The translations under genes were made by a program, and so were the position numbers. Shown in pieces: positions 8,045 to 17,533 of a stretch of DNA of 31,374 nucleotides. This DNA is from DALYLB01 sp046154695. Lineage in GTDB: Bacteria; Acidobacteriota; Blastocatellia; RBC074. Where the stretch lies: positions 1-31,374 of the forward strand of contig JBJXFI010000075.1 in the NCBI GenBank assembly GCA_046154695.1, written 5' to 3'. The stretch's first letter is position 1. Every line of letters starts with the position of its first letter. The notes under the pieces were generated by a model. That model did no database searches, was not told the DNA's origin, and saw nothing but the letters and a program-made list of their open reading frames with translations.

Positions 8045-9379
8045 ATGACAGCATTGGTGAAAGAGAAAGAGAACTACTTTTCGGCCTACAAGCTATTCGC
8101 GGAGACGCGCGTAGGGCGGGATCCGGCCTGGCTGATCGCGATGCGGGAGAAGGCGGGCGCCGCTTTCGAGTCGCTCGATTTTCCGACGACGCGGGTCGAG
8201 GCCTGGAAATACACCAATATTTCGCCGATCCTGCGCGTCCCCTTCCGGCAGGTCTTCGATCTGAGCCCCGAGGGTTTGCCGAGCGAGGCGATCGCGGCCT
8301 GCACGTTCGAGGAGTCGCGCGCGAGCCAGTTGGTATTCGTGAACGGCCTCTATTCGAGGGAGCTATCGAACCTGAGCGCGCTGCCGGCGGGGGCGACGGT
8401 CTGCAATTTCGGCGAGATTCCGGCCGGCGGGGGCGCGGAGATCCGGCGGCATCTGGCGGCTCACGCGGACTATCGCGACGAGATCTTCACGGCGCTCAAC
8501 ACGGCCTGCCTCGGAGACGGCGCTTTCGTGCATATTCCCGGGGGGAAGGCGATCGAGACGCCCATCCATCTGCTCTTTCTATCAACGGGGAAGGAGCCGA
8601 CGGTCTCGCACCCTCGCGCGCTGATCATCGCGGGCGAGGGCGCCGCCGCGACGCTGATCGAGAGCTACGCCTCGATCGGTAAAGAGGTCTATTTCACCAA
8701 CGCCGTGACCGAGGTCTTCGCCTCGCGCGGCGCCGCACTCGATCATTACCGGCTGCAGGAAGAGAGCGAGCGAGCCTTTCACATCGGCCGTACGCAGGCG
8801 GTCCAGGAGCGGGACAGCAACTATATGTCCTATGCGATCTCCCTCGGCGGCGAGATCGCGCGCCATACGCTCGATGTTTCGCTCACCGGCGAGGGCATCG
8901 AGACGACAATCGACGGACTCTATGTGACCACCGGCCGTCAGCATACCGACAATCACACGACGATCGATCACGCGCACCCGAACTGCGCGAGCCATCAGCT
9001 CTACAAGGGAATTCTCGACGGGCGGTCGCGGGCGGTCTTCAACGGCAAAATTTTTGTCCGCGAAGGCGCGGTGCTGACCGACGCGCGGCAGCTCAACAAG
9101 AATCTGCTGCTCTCCGCCGCCGCGCATGTGGACACGAAGCCGGAGCTGGAGATCTTCGCCGATGACGTGAAATGCTCGCACGGCGCCACGGTCGGGCAGC
9201 TCGAAGACGAGGAGCTTTTCTATCTCGCGAGCCGCGGCCTTCCCACCGAGCGGGCCCGCGCGCTGCTGACCTACGGGTTCGCCGAAGACGTCATCAGCAG
9301 AATCAAACTTCCGTCGGTCCGCGCCCAGCTCGACCGGCTGGTGCTTGAAAAACTTCACCAAAGTCTGGAGGTCCGCTGA
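8045..9379 (+). CDS. sufD: Fe-S cluster scaffold subunit SufD
   Basis: 444 residues. Structural partner of SufB in SufBC2D. An N-terminal helical part includes TTRVEAWKYTNISPIL, followed by the beta-helix core with GDGAFVHIPGG and ETTIDGLYVTTGRQHTDNHTTIDH. Near the C-terminus, DDVKCSHGATVGQLEDEELFYLASRGL holds Cys377 and His379, which align with E. coli Cys358 and His360 at the SufB-SufD interface, the proposed cluster site. The start ATG has GAGG four bases upstream overlapping the sufC stop. sufS follows five bases after the stop. Confidence 0.96.
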   Translation: MTALVKEKENYFSAYKLFAETRVGRDPAWLIAMREKAGAAFESLDFPTTRVEAWKYTNISPILRVPFRQVFDLSPEGLPSEAIAACTFEESRASQLVFVNGLYSRELSNLSALPAGATVCNFGEIPAGGGAEIRRHLAAHADYRDEIFTALNTACLGDGAFVHIPGGKAIETPIHLLFLSTGKEPTVSHPRALIIAGEGAAATLIESYASIGKEVYFTNAVTEVFASRGAALDHYRLQEESERAFHIGRTQAVQERDSNYMSYAISLGGEIARHTLDVSLTGEGIETTIDGLYVTTGRQHTDNHTTIDHAHPNCASHQLYKGILDGRSRAVFNGKIFVREGAVLTDARQLNKNLLLSAAAHVDTKPELEIFADDVKCSHGATVGQLEDEELFYLASRGLPTERARALLTYGFAEDVISRIKLPSVRAQLDRLVLEKLHQSLEVR

Positions 9380-9383
9380 CGTT

Positions 9384-10649
9384 ATGCAATCCGCACGAGA
9401 GAAGGATGAGAAAAGGAATACCGATGACGCGCCGTTCGACGTGCTGCGGATCCGCAAGGACTTCCCGATCCTGAGCCGGGAGGTGAACGGACGGCCGCTC
9501 ATCTATCTGGACAGCGCCGCCACCTCGCAAAAGCCGCGGGTGGTGATCGATCGCATCTCGCGATATTACTCCGAAGAGAACGCCAACGTGCATCGGGGCG
9601 TCCATTATCTGAGCCAGCTCGCGACGCGCGAGATCGAGGATGCGCGGGTCAAGGTGCAGCGATTTCTGAACGCGGCCGAGTCCCACGAGATCATCTTCAC
9701 GCGCGGGACGACCGAGGGCATCAACATGGTCTCCCACTGCTATGGCCGGAAGTTCGTCCATGAAGGGGACGAGATCATCATCTCGACGCTGGAGCACCAC
9801 TCGAACATCGTGCCGTGGCAAATGCTTTGCGAGCAGTCCGGCGCCCGGCTTCGCGTCATTCCGATCAACGACCAGGGGGAGCTGCTGATCGACGAGTTCG
9901 CGAGGATGCTCAATCCCCGCGTGAAGATCGTCGCGGTCAATCACATCTCGAACGCGCTCGGGACGATCAATCCGATCAAGCGCATCATCGAGCTGGCCCA
10001 CAGCCGCGACATTCCGGTGCTGATCGACGGCGCCCAGGCCGCGCCGCATCTCAAGGTGGACGTTCGGGAGCTGGACTGCGACTTCTATGCCTTCTCGGGC
10101 CATAAGATCTGCGGCCCGACCGGCATCGGCGCGCTGTACGGCAAGAGCCACTGGCTGGAGACCATGCCTCCGTTCATGGGCGGCGGCGATATGATCGCCT
10201 CGGTCACCTTCGAGAAAACGACCTATAACACGCCGCCCTACAAGTTCGAGGCCGGCACGCCGAACATCGCCGACGGCATCGGGCTCGGCGCCGCCATCGA
10301 TTATCTCAATGAGATCGGCCTCGACCGGATCGCGGCCTATGAACACGAACTGCTGCAGTACGCGACCGAGACGATCGGCGCGATTCCCGGCGTCACCATC
10401 ATCGGCACGGCCCGCGAAAAGGCGAGCGTCCTCTCCTTCACCCTCGAGGGCGTTCACCCCCACGACATCGGCACCGTGCTCGATCAGCTCGGCATCGCCA
10501 TTCGCGCCGGCCATCACTGCGCGCAACCCGTCATGAAGCGATTCAACCTGCCCGCCACCGCGCGCGCCTCCTTCGCCTTCTACAACACGAAGGAGGAGAT
10601 CGACGCCCTGGCCGAGGCCATTCATCAGGTGAATGAGGTCTTTAATTGA
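9384..10649 (+). CDS. sufS: Cysteine desulfurase SufS
   Basis: 421 residues. PLP enzyme that takes sulfur from cysteine as a persulfide and passes it to SufU. The ATG at 9384 has GGAGGT ten bases upstream; the frame extends a little further into sufD but that start lacks a ribosome site. The N-terminal IRKDFPILSREVNGRPLIYLDSAATSQKP is standard for group II desulfurases. The PLP Lys is 241 (FSGHKICGPTG) and the catalytic Cys is 379 (RAGHHCAQP), with ANVHRGVHYLS and TLEHHSNIVPW also conserved. A hairpin-forming sequence lies between this gene and sufU. Confidence 0.97.
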   Translation: MQSAREKDEKRNTDDAPFDVLRIRKDFPILSREVNGRPLIYLDSAATSQKPRVVIDRISRYYSEENANVHRGVHYLSQLATREIEDARVKVQRFLNAAESHEIIFTRGTTEGINMVSHCYGRKFVHEGDEIIISTLEHHSNIVPWQMLCEQSGARLRVIPINDQGELLIDEFARMLNPRVKIVAVNHISNALGTINPIKRIIELAHSRDIPVLIDGAQAAPHLKVDVRELDCDFYAFSGHKICGPTGIGALYGKSHWLETMPPFMGGGDMIASVTFEKTTYNTPPYKFEAGTPNIADGIGLGAAIDYLNEIGLDRIAAYEHELLQYATETIGAIPGVTIIGTAREKASVLSFTLEGVHPHDIGTVLDQLGIAIRAGHHCAQPVMKRFNLPATARASFAFYNTKEEIDALAEAIHQVNEVFN

Positions 10650-10651
10650 AG

Positions 10652-10694
10652 TCGTCGGCTGCCGGTTGTTGGCGAACACAACCGGAAACCGACT
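10652..10694. repeat. Inverted repeat between sufS and sufU
   Basis: GTCGGCTGCCGGTT, spacer of about 12 bases, AACCGGAAACCGAC: 12 of 14 positions pair. Related CCGACAACCGGCAACCGAG sequence lies just before rrf2 (4076-4100). It looks like a small dispersed intergenic repeat that could stabilise the upstream mRNA. Confidence 0.6.
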
Positions 10695-10703
10695 ACCATT
10701 CTT

Positions 10704-11156
10704 ATGTCTGATATCAGCGAACTCTACCAACAGGTCATCCTCGACCATAACCGGAAGCCCCGGAACTTCCGGGTGCTCGACAAAGCAACCCGCACGCAGG
10801 AGGGGTACAACCCGCTTTGCGGAGATCAGCTCACGCTCTATCTGGAGATGGACGGGGAGGTGATCAGGGACATCAGCTTTCAGGGGCAGGGATGCGCGAT
10901 CTCGAAGGCGTCGGCGTCGATGATGACGGCCGCGATCAAGGACAAGACGAAGGAGGAGGCGGAGCGGTTGTTCACGGAGTTCCACCGCATGGTCAAGGGG
11001 GAGCTCGACCCGAAGGCGGAGCCGCATCATCTGGGGCGGCTGACGATTCTCGCCGGCGTCAGTGAATACCCCGCCCGGGTCAAATGCGCCAGCCTGTCGT
11101 GGCACACGCTCCACGCCGCCCTCGAAGGGCAGGACGATCCCGTCTCGACGGAATAA
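10704..11156 (+). CDS. sufU: Zinc-dependent sulfurtransferase SufU
   Basis: 150 residues. Accepts the persulfide from SufS and relays it to the SufBCD scaffold. The Zn-binding set is visible: Cys39 and Asp41 (NPLCGDQ), Cys64 (GQGCAIS) and Cys128 (VKCASLSWHTL). The insertion between the second and third motifs (EFHRMVKGELDP) is the region that separates SufU from IscU. It closes the SUF block; the next gene is on the other strand 11 bp away. Confidence 0.95.
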   Translation: MSDISELYQQVILDHNRKPRNFRVLDKATRTQEGYNPLCGDQLTLYLEMDGEVIRDISFQGQGCAISKASASMMTAAIKDKTKEEAERLFTEFHRMVKGELDPKAEPHHLGRLTILAGVSEYPARVKCASLSWHTLHAALEGQDDPVSTE

Positions 11157-11167
11157 AACCCCATCGA

Positions 11168-12079
11168 TCAGGACGGCGCGGCCACGAAATCGAAAAGCCG
11201 CAGCGCATCGACCGATAGATCGAAGAGATGTGTGCATCCCTGCGATCCGCCGACGCGATCGGCGAACTGCAGGATGAAACCGGCCGTCACCTTCATTCCA
11301 TCCAGCCCGGCCGTGCGCAATTGCGCGTCCTCGCAAATCCCGTGATAGGGCAATCGCAATCCCCGGCTTCGCGCGTTCGAGAGGACGCCCTCGCGGGAGA
11401 GGTCGAACCCGATCCGGATGTCGTGGATGCGGTCCTCCATCGCGCTCTCACAGAGATATCCGGCCGGGGTCAGTTCGACCGAGACCATCTTGTTGCGCCA
11501 AAAGGCCCGCTTGTCTCCGGGTTTGGGCTGATAGAGGTCTTCACCGAAGCCGACGCGGACCTCGCGCGCCGCGAACAATTCGGCGCTCGCGTCGCGATAG
11601 GTGTAGCAGGAGTTGGCGAGATCGCCCATATAGGCCCGGTCCTTGATCCATGAGAGTTCCGCGGAGGCGGGCTCCGCCTGAAACCGTGCGAGGAACTCGG
11701 GCGGAAACTGGTAGACCTGCTGCGCGACCCGGGCCATCTCGATCGAGAGCAGCAGGTGTTCCCGGGCCCCCGGCAGATCGCCGAGCGCGGTGATCACGCG
11801 CTTCGAAAATCCCCGCCCCACCCGCACGCCATTGATTCCGGCATATCTCTCGCAGAGGCCGGGATCGAAATCCCCCTTCGCTCCCGCGATCTGCGCGGCC
11901 CGGGCATCGAGGACCTCATACTCCGGCGTCCGCACGCGCCATACGTGCTCGAATCCGAACCGGTGATCGGTCATCACGCCCCGTACCAGAATCTCATTGT
12001 CGGTCAGAATATCGATCTCCGCGTCGAACGTGCGCAAATAGCTCATCGTTTCGAGCGGAAAAGAGAGTCGCAAACTCAT
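11168..12079 (-). CDS. DUF2889 domain protein
   Basis: 303 residues from the ATG at 12079, which has AAGGA about ten bases upstream. An ATG at 12112 would add 11 residues but lacks a clear ribosome site. The sequence reads like two related halves. The N-terminal half has ILVRGVMTDHRFGFEHVWRV followed by a candidate ligand segment around GLCERYAGI. The C-terminal half has YHGICEDAQLRTAGLDGMKV and ends with GGSQGCTHLFDLSVDALRLF, the hallmark of DUF2889. The function of the family is not established. There is no signal peptide or membrane segment. It is convergent with sufU and may be transcribed with the MaoC-like gene, though a palindromic repeat lies between them. Confidence 0.75.
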   Translation of the reverse strand: MSLRLSFPLETMSYLRTFDAEIDILTDNEILVRGVMTDHRFGFEHVWRVRTPEYEVLDARAAQIAGAKGDFDPGLCERYAGINGVRVGRGFSKRVITALGDLPGAREHLLLSIEMARVAQQVYQFPPEFLARFQAEPASAELSWIKDRAYMGDLANSCYTYRDASAELFAAREVRVGFGEDLYQPKPGDKRAFWRNKMVSVELTPAGYLCESAMEDRIHDIRIGFDLSREGVLSNARSRGLRLPYHGICEDAQLRTAGLDGMKVTAGFILQFADRVGGSQGCTHLFDLSVDALRLFDFVAAPS

Positions 12080-12138
12080 GAAGACATCATCCTTCCGATC
12101 CTCGTTCTCCATCCGCTGGAACGCTCATCAGAAAAAGT

Positions 12139-12162
12139 GGCACAAGCTGTCCAGCTTGTGCC
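12139..12162 (+). repeat. Palindromic repeat copy 4
   Basis: Same arms GGCACAAGCTG and CAGCTTGTGCC with TC centre as the cluster at 795-985. Both flanks are shared with copy 1: GAAAAAGT on the left, then GC(A/G)TCCA(C/T)CAGACGCT and GACCGGGCCTCGAAC on the right. It lies between the two minus-strand genes. Confidence 0.9.
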
Positions 12163-12247
12163 GCATCCATCAGACGCTACTGGCAGACACGACCGGAAAA
12201 AGACCGGGCCTCGAACCAGACACCTTCCCCCCGCGCGACATGACGGC

Positions 12248-12709
12248 TCATGCGTAACGGCGCACCAGCCATTCGGCCACGCAGCACGGCTTGCCGCCGC
12301 CCTCGCGCTCGATCGTCACATTCCAGGTCAACTGCAGCCCCCCGGAGATCTCTTCGAGCGCCTGCAGGACGAGGCGCGCGCGAATCCGCGCTCCGGCCGG
12401 AACCGGCGAGACGAACCGCACCCGGTTCAGCCCGTAATTGATCCCCATCTTCGCCGGCAGATTGACCGCCGCCGCCCGCGAAACGAGATGGCTCAGCAGC
12501 GACAGCGTCAAAAACCCATGCGCGATCGTCGTTCCGAAGGGCGATTCCGCCTTCGCCCGCTCGGGATCGATATGGATCCACTGGTGATCCTCGGTCGCCT
12601 CCGCGAACTGATTGATGCGCTCCTGCGTCACGTCGAACCAGTCGCCCACGGCGACCTCCTGCCCGACCAGGGAACGCAACTCCTCCAGACTCGTAATCTC
12701 TCTTGCCAT
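12248..12709 (-). CDS. MaoC-like hot-dog (R)-specific enoyl-CoA hydratase
   Basis: 153 residues, the usual size for a single hot-dog MaoC dehydratase. The catalytic hydratase-2 motif appears as ATEDHQWIHIDPERA followed by SPFGTTIAHGFLTLSL, with the Asp and His in the expected places. Such enzymes hydrate trans-2-enoyl-CoA to (R)-3-hydroxyacyl-CoA or act on branched acyl-CoAs; the closest resemblance is to the NodN-like branch. No fatty-acid gene is adjacent, so the pathway is unknown. The ATG has GAGGA upstream. The C-terminal GGGKPCCVAEWLVRRY is typical of the family end. Confidence 0.88.
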   Translation of the reverse strand: MAREITSLEELRSLVGQEVAVGDWFDVTQERINQFAEATEDHQWIHIDPERAKAESPFGTTIAHGFLTLSLLSHLVSRAAAVNLPAKMGINYGLNRVRFVSPVPAGARIRARLVLQALEEISGGLQLTWNVTIEREGGGKPCCVAEWLVRRYA

Positions 12710-12742
12710 GGCATCCTCGGAAAATCATCCACGAAATAAGGC

Positions 12743-12781
12743 GAAGAAACACGAAGCGACGGCAATACTTCGTGTTTCTTC
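12743..12781. repeat. Perfect 14-bp inverted repeat
   Basis: Arms GAAGAAACACGAAG and CTTCGTGTTTCTTC around CGACGGCAATA. It lies upstream of the MaoC-like gene (minus) and the secreted protein gene (plus). There is no T-run. Similar CACGAA-rich elements recur between genes in many environmental genomes, from memory. Confidence 0.75.
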
Positions 12782-12889
12782 CGTTCCGATCGTCGCGGCG
12801 CGGCCTGCAAGGACTCCTCGAAAAAGGGAGTTTACCATCCTCCCTGAAACGCCGAAAGGCGGACATTCCACCGCCGGAAAAACCCCGGT

Positions 12890-12919
12890 TTGACAGTTTC
12901 GGAAACCGAGGTGTAGGCT
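12890..12919 (+). promoter_or_regulatory. Sigma70-type promoter of the secreted two-repeat protein
   Basis: Perfect -35 TTGACA at 12890-12895, 18-bp spacer, -10 TAGGCT at 12914-12919, followed 58 bp later by the ATG. Confidence 0.6.
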
Positions 12920-12977
12920 TCGAGATTCGCAAAACCCAATCACAATGGAATGGTTTCGGAAGAGCAAGGAGTTCACG

Positions 12978-13676
12978 ATGAAAAGAGTTTTCGGTTCGAT
13001 CTTCGCGGCGGCCGTGGCGTCGCTGCTGGCCATCGGAGCGTTCGCGCAATCGCACCCGGCCGCCGGGGAATGGGAGCTGACCTACAACACGCCGGGCGGG
13101 GCGCGAACCGTCACGGCGATCTTCAAGGTCGAGGGGGAGAAGCTGACCGGCACGATCAAGCGGCAGGCGGGAGACGCCGCGGCCGAGGGAACCGCCAAGG
13201 GCAAGGAGATCCATTTCTCGTATGTCGTCCGGTATAACGACAACGACCTGCGGATCACGATGAGCGGAACGCTCGAGGGCGATTCGATGAAGGGGGTCGT
13301 CGATTTCGGCGGCGCGGGACAGGATGAGTGGTCCGCCAAACGCGCCGGCGCGGCCGCCCCGCGCGCGGCCGCATCCGCCGGGATCGATGTCACCGGCAAT
13401 TGGAACGGCGAGGTCCAGACCGACGCGGGATCGGGCACGCCCTCCTTCACCATCAAGCAAACCGGCGACAAACTGACCGGCAGGTACAAGGGGCAGCTCG
13501 GCGAGTACGATTTGACCGGATCCGTCGCCGGCGAAAAGATCGAATTCTCGTTCAAGGTCACCGGCCAGATCGAGGGAATCGTGAAATACTCCGGCACGAC
13601 CGACGGCAAGACCATGAAGGGCAAGGTCGAGCTGGCCGGCCTGGGCGAGGGAACCTTCACCGCAAAGAAACAGTAG
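12978..13676 (+). CDS. Secreted protein with two beta-rich repeats
   Basis: 232 residues. The ATG at 12978 follows AAGGAG by six bases; frames upstream of it are not supported. Signal peptide MKRVFGSIFAAAVASLLAIGAFAQ. The mature protein is two similar domains of about 95 residues. The first starts GEWELTYNTPGG and the second GNWNGEVQTDAG. Both continue with a KLTG motif, a GxxxGKEI / GEKIEFSF strand, a GTxxGxxMKG turn and a closing strand. The halves are joined by an Ala-rich linker (AGAAAPRAAASAG). This resembles small lipocalin-like periplasmic proteins of unknown role. It is a single-gene unit with its own promoter. Confidence 0.8.
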   Translation: MKRVFGSIFAAAVASLLAIGAFAQSHPAAGEWELTYNTPGGARTVTAIFKVEGEKLTGTIKRQAGDAAAEGTAKGKEIHFSYVVRYNDNDLRITMSGTLEGDSMKGVVDFGGAGQDEWSAKRAGAAAPRAAASAGIDVTGNWNGEVQTDAGSGTPSFTIKQTGDKLTGRYKGQLGEYDLTGSVAGEKIEFSFKVTGQIEGIVKYSGTTDGKTMKGKVELAGLGEGTFTAKKQ

Positions 13677-13816
13677 CCGCGGGCCTCTGCTTGAGCGGCA
13701 TCCTTTCGCATAGTAAGATCACAGGTGAGCTCGTGAAGAGACCACCGAGGGGGTCGTTCGCGTACCAATCCAAATCCTAACCCATACCACAGTATTCAGA
13801 AGGAGCAAGGATCAGA

Positions 13817-14218
13817 ATGAATAAGACAGTCCATCGAATTGTTTTGGGGTGCGCCATCGCGGCGATCTTCGCGACCGGCATCGCGATCGGGCAGAACAAG
13901 TTCGGACAGCCGAAATCGATCATCCACGTCGTGACGCTCAAGTGGAAGACCGATTCGACGCCCGCGCAGCGACACGCGGCGATCGACGGGGTCAAGACCA
14001 TGGCGGCGAAGATTCCGGGCGTCACCAATGTCTGGCTGAAGACGATCAAGGTGCAGGGTCCGAGCCAGGAGATGCCCTTCGACGCGGCCTTTGTGATGGA
14101 GTTCAAGGATCAGGCGGCCTTCGACGCGTACGCCGATCATCCGGCGCACAAGGACTGGGAGAAGATCTATATCCCGGTCCGCGAATCGAGCCGCTCGCAT
14201 GACATCACCAATCCATAA
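13817..14218 (+). CDS. Secreted Dabb (stress-responsive alpha/beta barrel) protein
   Basis: 133 residues with AAGGA upstream of the ATG. It has a signal peptide or membrane anchor (RIVLGCAIAAIFATGIAIG), then a Dabb-type ferredoxin-like domain. IIHVVTLKWKTDSTPAQRHAAIDGVKTMAAKIPGV, the later FDAAFVMEFKDQAAFDAYADHPAHKDW and the final strand follow the family pattern (PF07876-like) of a dimeric alpha/beta barrel. The biochemical role of most family members is unknown. The export signal is unusual for a family usually cytosolic. A 12-bp hairpin follows the stop. Confidence 0.85.
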   Translation: MNKTVHRIVLGCAIAAIFATGIAIGQNKFGQPKSIIHVVTLKWKTDSTPAQRHAAIDGVKTMAAKIPGVTNVWLKTIKVQGPSQEMPFDAAFVMEFKDQAAFDAYADHPAHKDWEKIYIPVRESSRSHDITNP

Positions 14219-14230
14219 TCCGATGTGCGG

Positions 14231-14260
14231 CGCGAGGCGGGCGCAACGGCCCGCTTCGCG
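14231..14260 (+). terminator. Hairpin after the Dabb gene
   Basis: Arms CGCGAGGCGGGC and GCCCGCTTCGCG, 12 bp with one G-T pair, around GCAACG. A TTTTT run appears only 17 bases later, so termination may be inefficient or Rho-assisted. Confidence 0.5.
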
Positions 14261-14291
14261 CATAGCGTTCCTTCGTTTTTAACACCCAGAC

Positions 14292-15581
<1,290 letters not shown>

Positions 15582-15587
15582 AGCGAT

Positions 15588-15911
15588 CTACTCCCGCGGA
15601 TTGACCGAGCCGCTGATCGGCTTCCGGGTCGTCTCGCCGTTGTGCAGGATGGGGAGCCCCTCATCCACCTCGCCGTGCGGACGCGGAATGATGTGCGTCG
15701 AGACGACTTCACCGACCTTTCGCCCTGCGGCGGCGCCCGCCTCGACGGCGGCCTTGACCGCGCCGACCTCGCCGCGAACGATGGCGGTCACCAGGCCCGC
15801 GTCCACTTTCTCCCAGCCCACCAGCCGCACATTCGCGGACTTGACCATCGCGTCGGCCGCCTCGATCATCGCCACGAGCCCCCGACACTCAATCATTCCA
15901 AGCGCATCCAT
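15588..15911 (-). CDS. Bacterial microcompartment shell protein, BMC-H type
   Basis: 107 residues with one BMC domain. ALGMIECRGLVAMIEAADAMVKSANVRLVGWEKV runs almost in step with PduA/CcmK proteins, as do VTAIVRGEVGAVKAAVEAG and VVSTHIIPRPH. Such subunits form hexamers tiling the shell of an enzyme organelle. The pore loop that reads KIGSG in PduA is KVDAG here (Asp37-Ala38-Gly39), placing an acidic residue at the pore rim. There is no second shell gene, vertex protein, signature enzyme or encapsulation-peptide enzyme in the window, so it is an orphan here. GAGG lies upstream of the ATG. A C-terminal tail of about 20 residues extends past the core domain. Confidence 0.93.
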   Translation of the reverse strand: MDALGMIECRGLVAMIEAADAMVKSANVRLVGWEKVDAGLVTAIVRGEVGAVKAAVEAGAAAGRKVGEVVSTHIIPRPHGEVDEGLPILHNGETTRKPISGSVNPRE

Positions 15912-16012
15912 GATGATTTGACCTCATTCTTTGAAGAAATTTCCTCGGGCGAGCGGATTGTAGACCAGGGATCGGAAGAAGGCCATCGGGCCGCCCCGAA
16001 ATTCCCGGAACC

Positions 16013-16040
16013 TTGGGAAAACCGGTTCGTACGGTATAAT
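16013..16040 (+). promoter_or_regulatory. Sigma70-type promoter of the S41 peptidase gene
   Basis: TTGGGA at 16013-16018, 16-bp spacer and a perfect TATAAT at 16035-16040, 70 bp before the ATG. Confidence 0.65.
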
Positions 16041-16110
16041 CGCCCGGCGGGGAGGACGGGGCGCCCGGCTCCTGACGAGCAATCAATCAGAATCGGAAGC
16101 AAGGGGATCA

Positions 16111-17430
16111 ATGAAGAAGCTGGTATCAGTTCTGCTGTTTCTGCTGGCCTTTTCGTGCAATGTCGCGGCCCAGCGGCCGGCCGACGCCGTCATCGGCGCG
16201 GTTCCCTCCGCGGAGAGCCCGGGGGAGGTGCGCCTGCGGACATTCGACATCGTCTGGCGCACGGTGAAGGAGAAGCATTTCGATCCGACGCTCGGCGGGG
16301 TCGATTGGGAGAAGGTTCGCGAGCGATATCTGCCGCGCGCGGCGGCGGCGAGCGACCAGGAGTTGTACGGGATTCTGCAGGAGATGCTCGGCGAGCTGGG
16401 CCAGTCCCATTTCAACATCATCCCCCCCGAGGCGGTCATCGCGGATGAGGACCGGGAGCCGAGCGGCGGCATCGGGATCGATCTCCGAATCATCGGGGAC
16501 GCGGCCGTCATCACGCGCGTCGATCCGGCTTCCGCGGGCTTTCAGGCGGGCTTGCGGCCCGGCTTCATCATCCGGCAGGTGGGAGACAAGAGCGTGCCGC
16601 AAATGCTCGACGCTCTTTCGAAAAGCCCGCTCTCGAACGCGCTCAAGGCGGTCCGGGCGACCCGGCGCGTCCTGGGCGAGGTCAACGGCGAGCCTGGCGG
16701 GACAGTCAGGATCGTCTATCTCGACGCAGGGGATCAGCCGCGCGAAGCCGTCATCAAACGCGAACGATTGAAGGGCGAGCTCTCGCCCCGCCTGGGCGCC
16801 TTCCCGCCGCAATACACCGAATTCGAATCGAAGCGGCTGGCCGGCGGCATCGGCTACATCCGCTTCAATATCTTCACGACGCCCGTCATGGCCCGGATCC
16901 GCGAGGCGATCGTCTCGTTTCACGACGCCGGCGGCATCATCATCGACCTTCGCGGCAATCCGGGCGGCGTCGCCGGAATCGCCACGGGAATGGCCGGCCA
17001 GCTCAGCGACAAGGCCGGATCGCTCGGGACGATGAAGATGCGCAGCAGCGAGCTGAAGTTCGCGATCTTTCCCCAGCCCAACGCCTTTACCGGCCCGGTC
17101 GCGATTCTGATCGACGGATTGAGCGGCTCCACCAGCGAGGTCTTTTCGAGCGGAATGCAGGAGCTCGGCCGGGCGGTCGTCATCGGCGAACGCAGCGCGG
17201 GCGCCTGTCTCCCTTCGTTTTTCCAGAAACTCCCCACCGGCGCCCTCTTTCAATTCGCCATCGCGGATTTTAAAACGCCGAAAGGCATGCTCGTCGAGGG
17301 CCGCGGCGTCTCTCCCGACATCGAGGTCAAATGGGACCGCGCTTCCCTGCTCTCCGGGCGCGATGCGCAACTGGAGGCCGCCATCGGACAGGTCCGCCAG
17401 TTGCAACCGAAATCCCGTGGGATAAAATGA
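16111..17430 (+). CDS. Secreted S41-family C-terminal processing protease
   Basis: 439 residues with AAGGGGA before the ATG. Signal peptide MKKLVSVLLFLLAFSCNVAAQ; the Cys is not in a clear lipobox. An N-terminal helical domain (about 40-105) includes FDIVWRTVKEKHFDP. A PDZ domain (about 115-225) includes GGIGIDLRI and ASAGFQAGLRPGFIIRQVG. The catalytic domain has GIGYIRFNIF, IIIDLRGNPGG and SGSTSEVFSSGMQELGRAVVIGE, with the Ser nucleophile in the STSE tetrad (340-343). Periplasmic proteases of this family degrade or trim proteins at their C-termini. The first part of a tricorn-like fold is absent, so it is an ordinary CtpA/IRBP-like form. It may be transcribed alone. Confidence 0.9.
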   Translation: MKKLVSVLLFLLAFSCNVAAQRPADAVIGAVPSAESPGEVRLRTFDIVWRTVKEKHFDPTLGGVDWEKVRERYLPRAAAASDQELYGILQEMLGELGQSHFNIIPPEAVIADEDREPSGGIGIDLRIIGDAAVITRVDPASAGFQAGLRPGFIIRQVGDKSVPQMLDALSKSPLSNALKAVRATRRVLGEVNGEPGGTVRIVYLDAGDQPREAVIKRERLKGELSPRLGAFPPQYTEFESKRLAGGIGYIRFNIFTTPVMARIREAIVSFHDAGGIIIDLRGNPGGVAGIATGMAGQLSDKAGSLGTMKMRSSELKFAIFPQPNAFTGPVAILIDGLSGSTSEVFSSGMQELGRAVVIGERSAGACLPSFFQKLPTGALFQFAIADFKTPKGMLVEGRGVSPDIEVKWDRASLLSGRDAQLEAAIGQVRQLQPKSRGIK

Positions 17431-17459
17431 CGGAATTCAATGCAACGGAATTTTTCAAT

Positions 17460-17477
17460 GAGTCTCCCCCGAGACTC
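17460..17477 (+). terminator. Hairpin after the S41 gene
   Basis: Perfect 7-bp arms GAGTCTC and GAGACTC around CCCC, 30 bp after the stop codon. No T-run follows. Two CGGAATT...CAATG direct repeats precede it (17431 and 17446). Confidence 0.45.
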
Positions 17478-17533
17478 GTCGCCATGGGCTCCCTGATTTG
17501 CGGGATCTCCCCTGGTTTTCAGAAAGGATCATC

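Noticed and set aside
11157..11167. Terminator between sufU and the DUF2889 gene
   Set aside because: The 11-bp gap has no stem-loop or T-run.
9303..11336. Very long open frame antisense to sufS and sufU (677 codons)
   Set aside because: It mirrors the codon structure of the well-supported plus-strand genes in high-GC DNA, and its translation is Arg/Asp/Val-rich without recognisable domains.
15588..15911. A bacterial microcompartment locus
   Set aside because: Only one shell gene is present; the flanking genes (MFS exporter, S41 protease, LolA-like proteins) are not microcompartment components.
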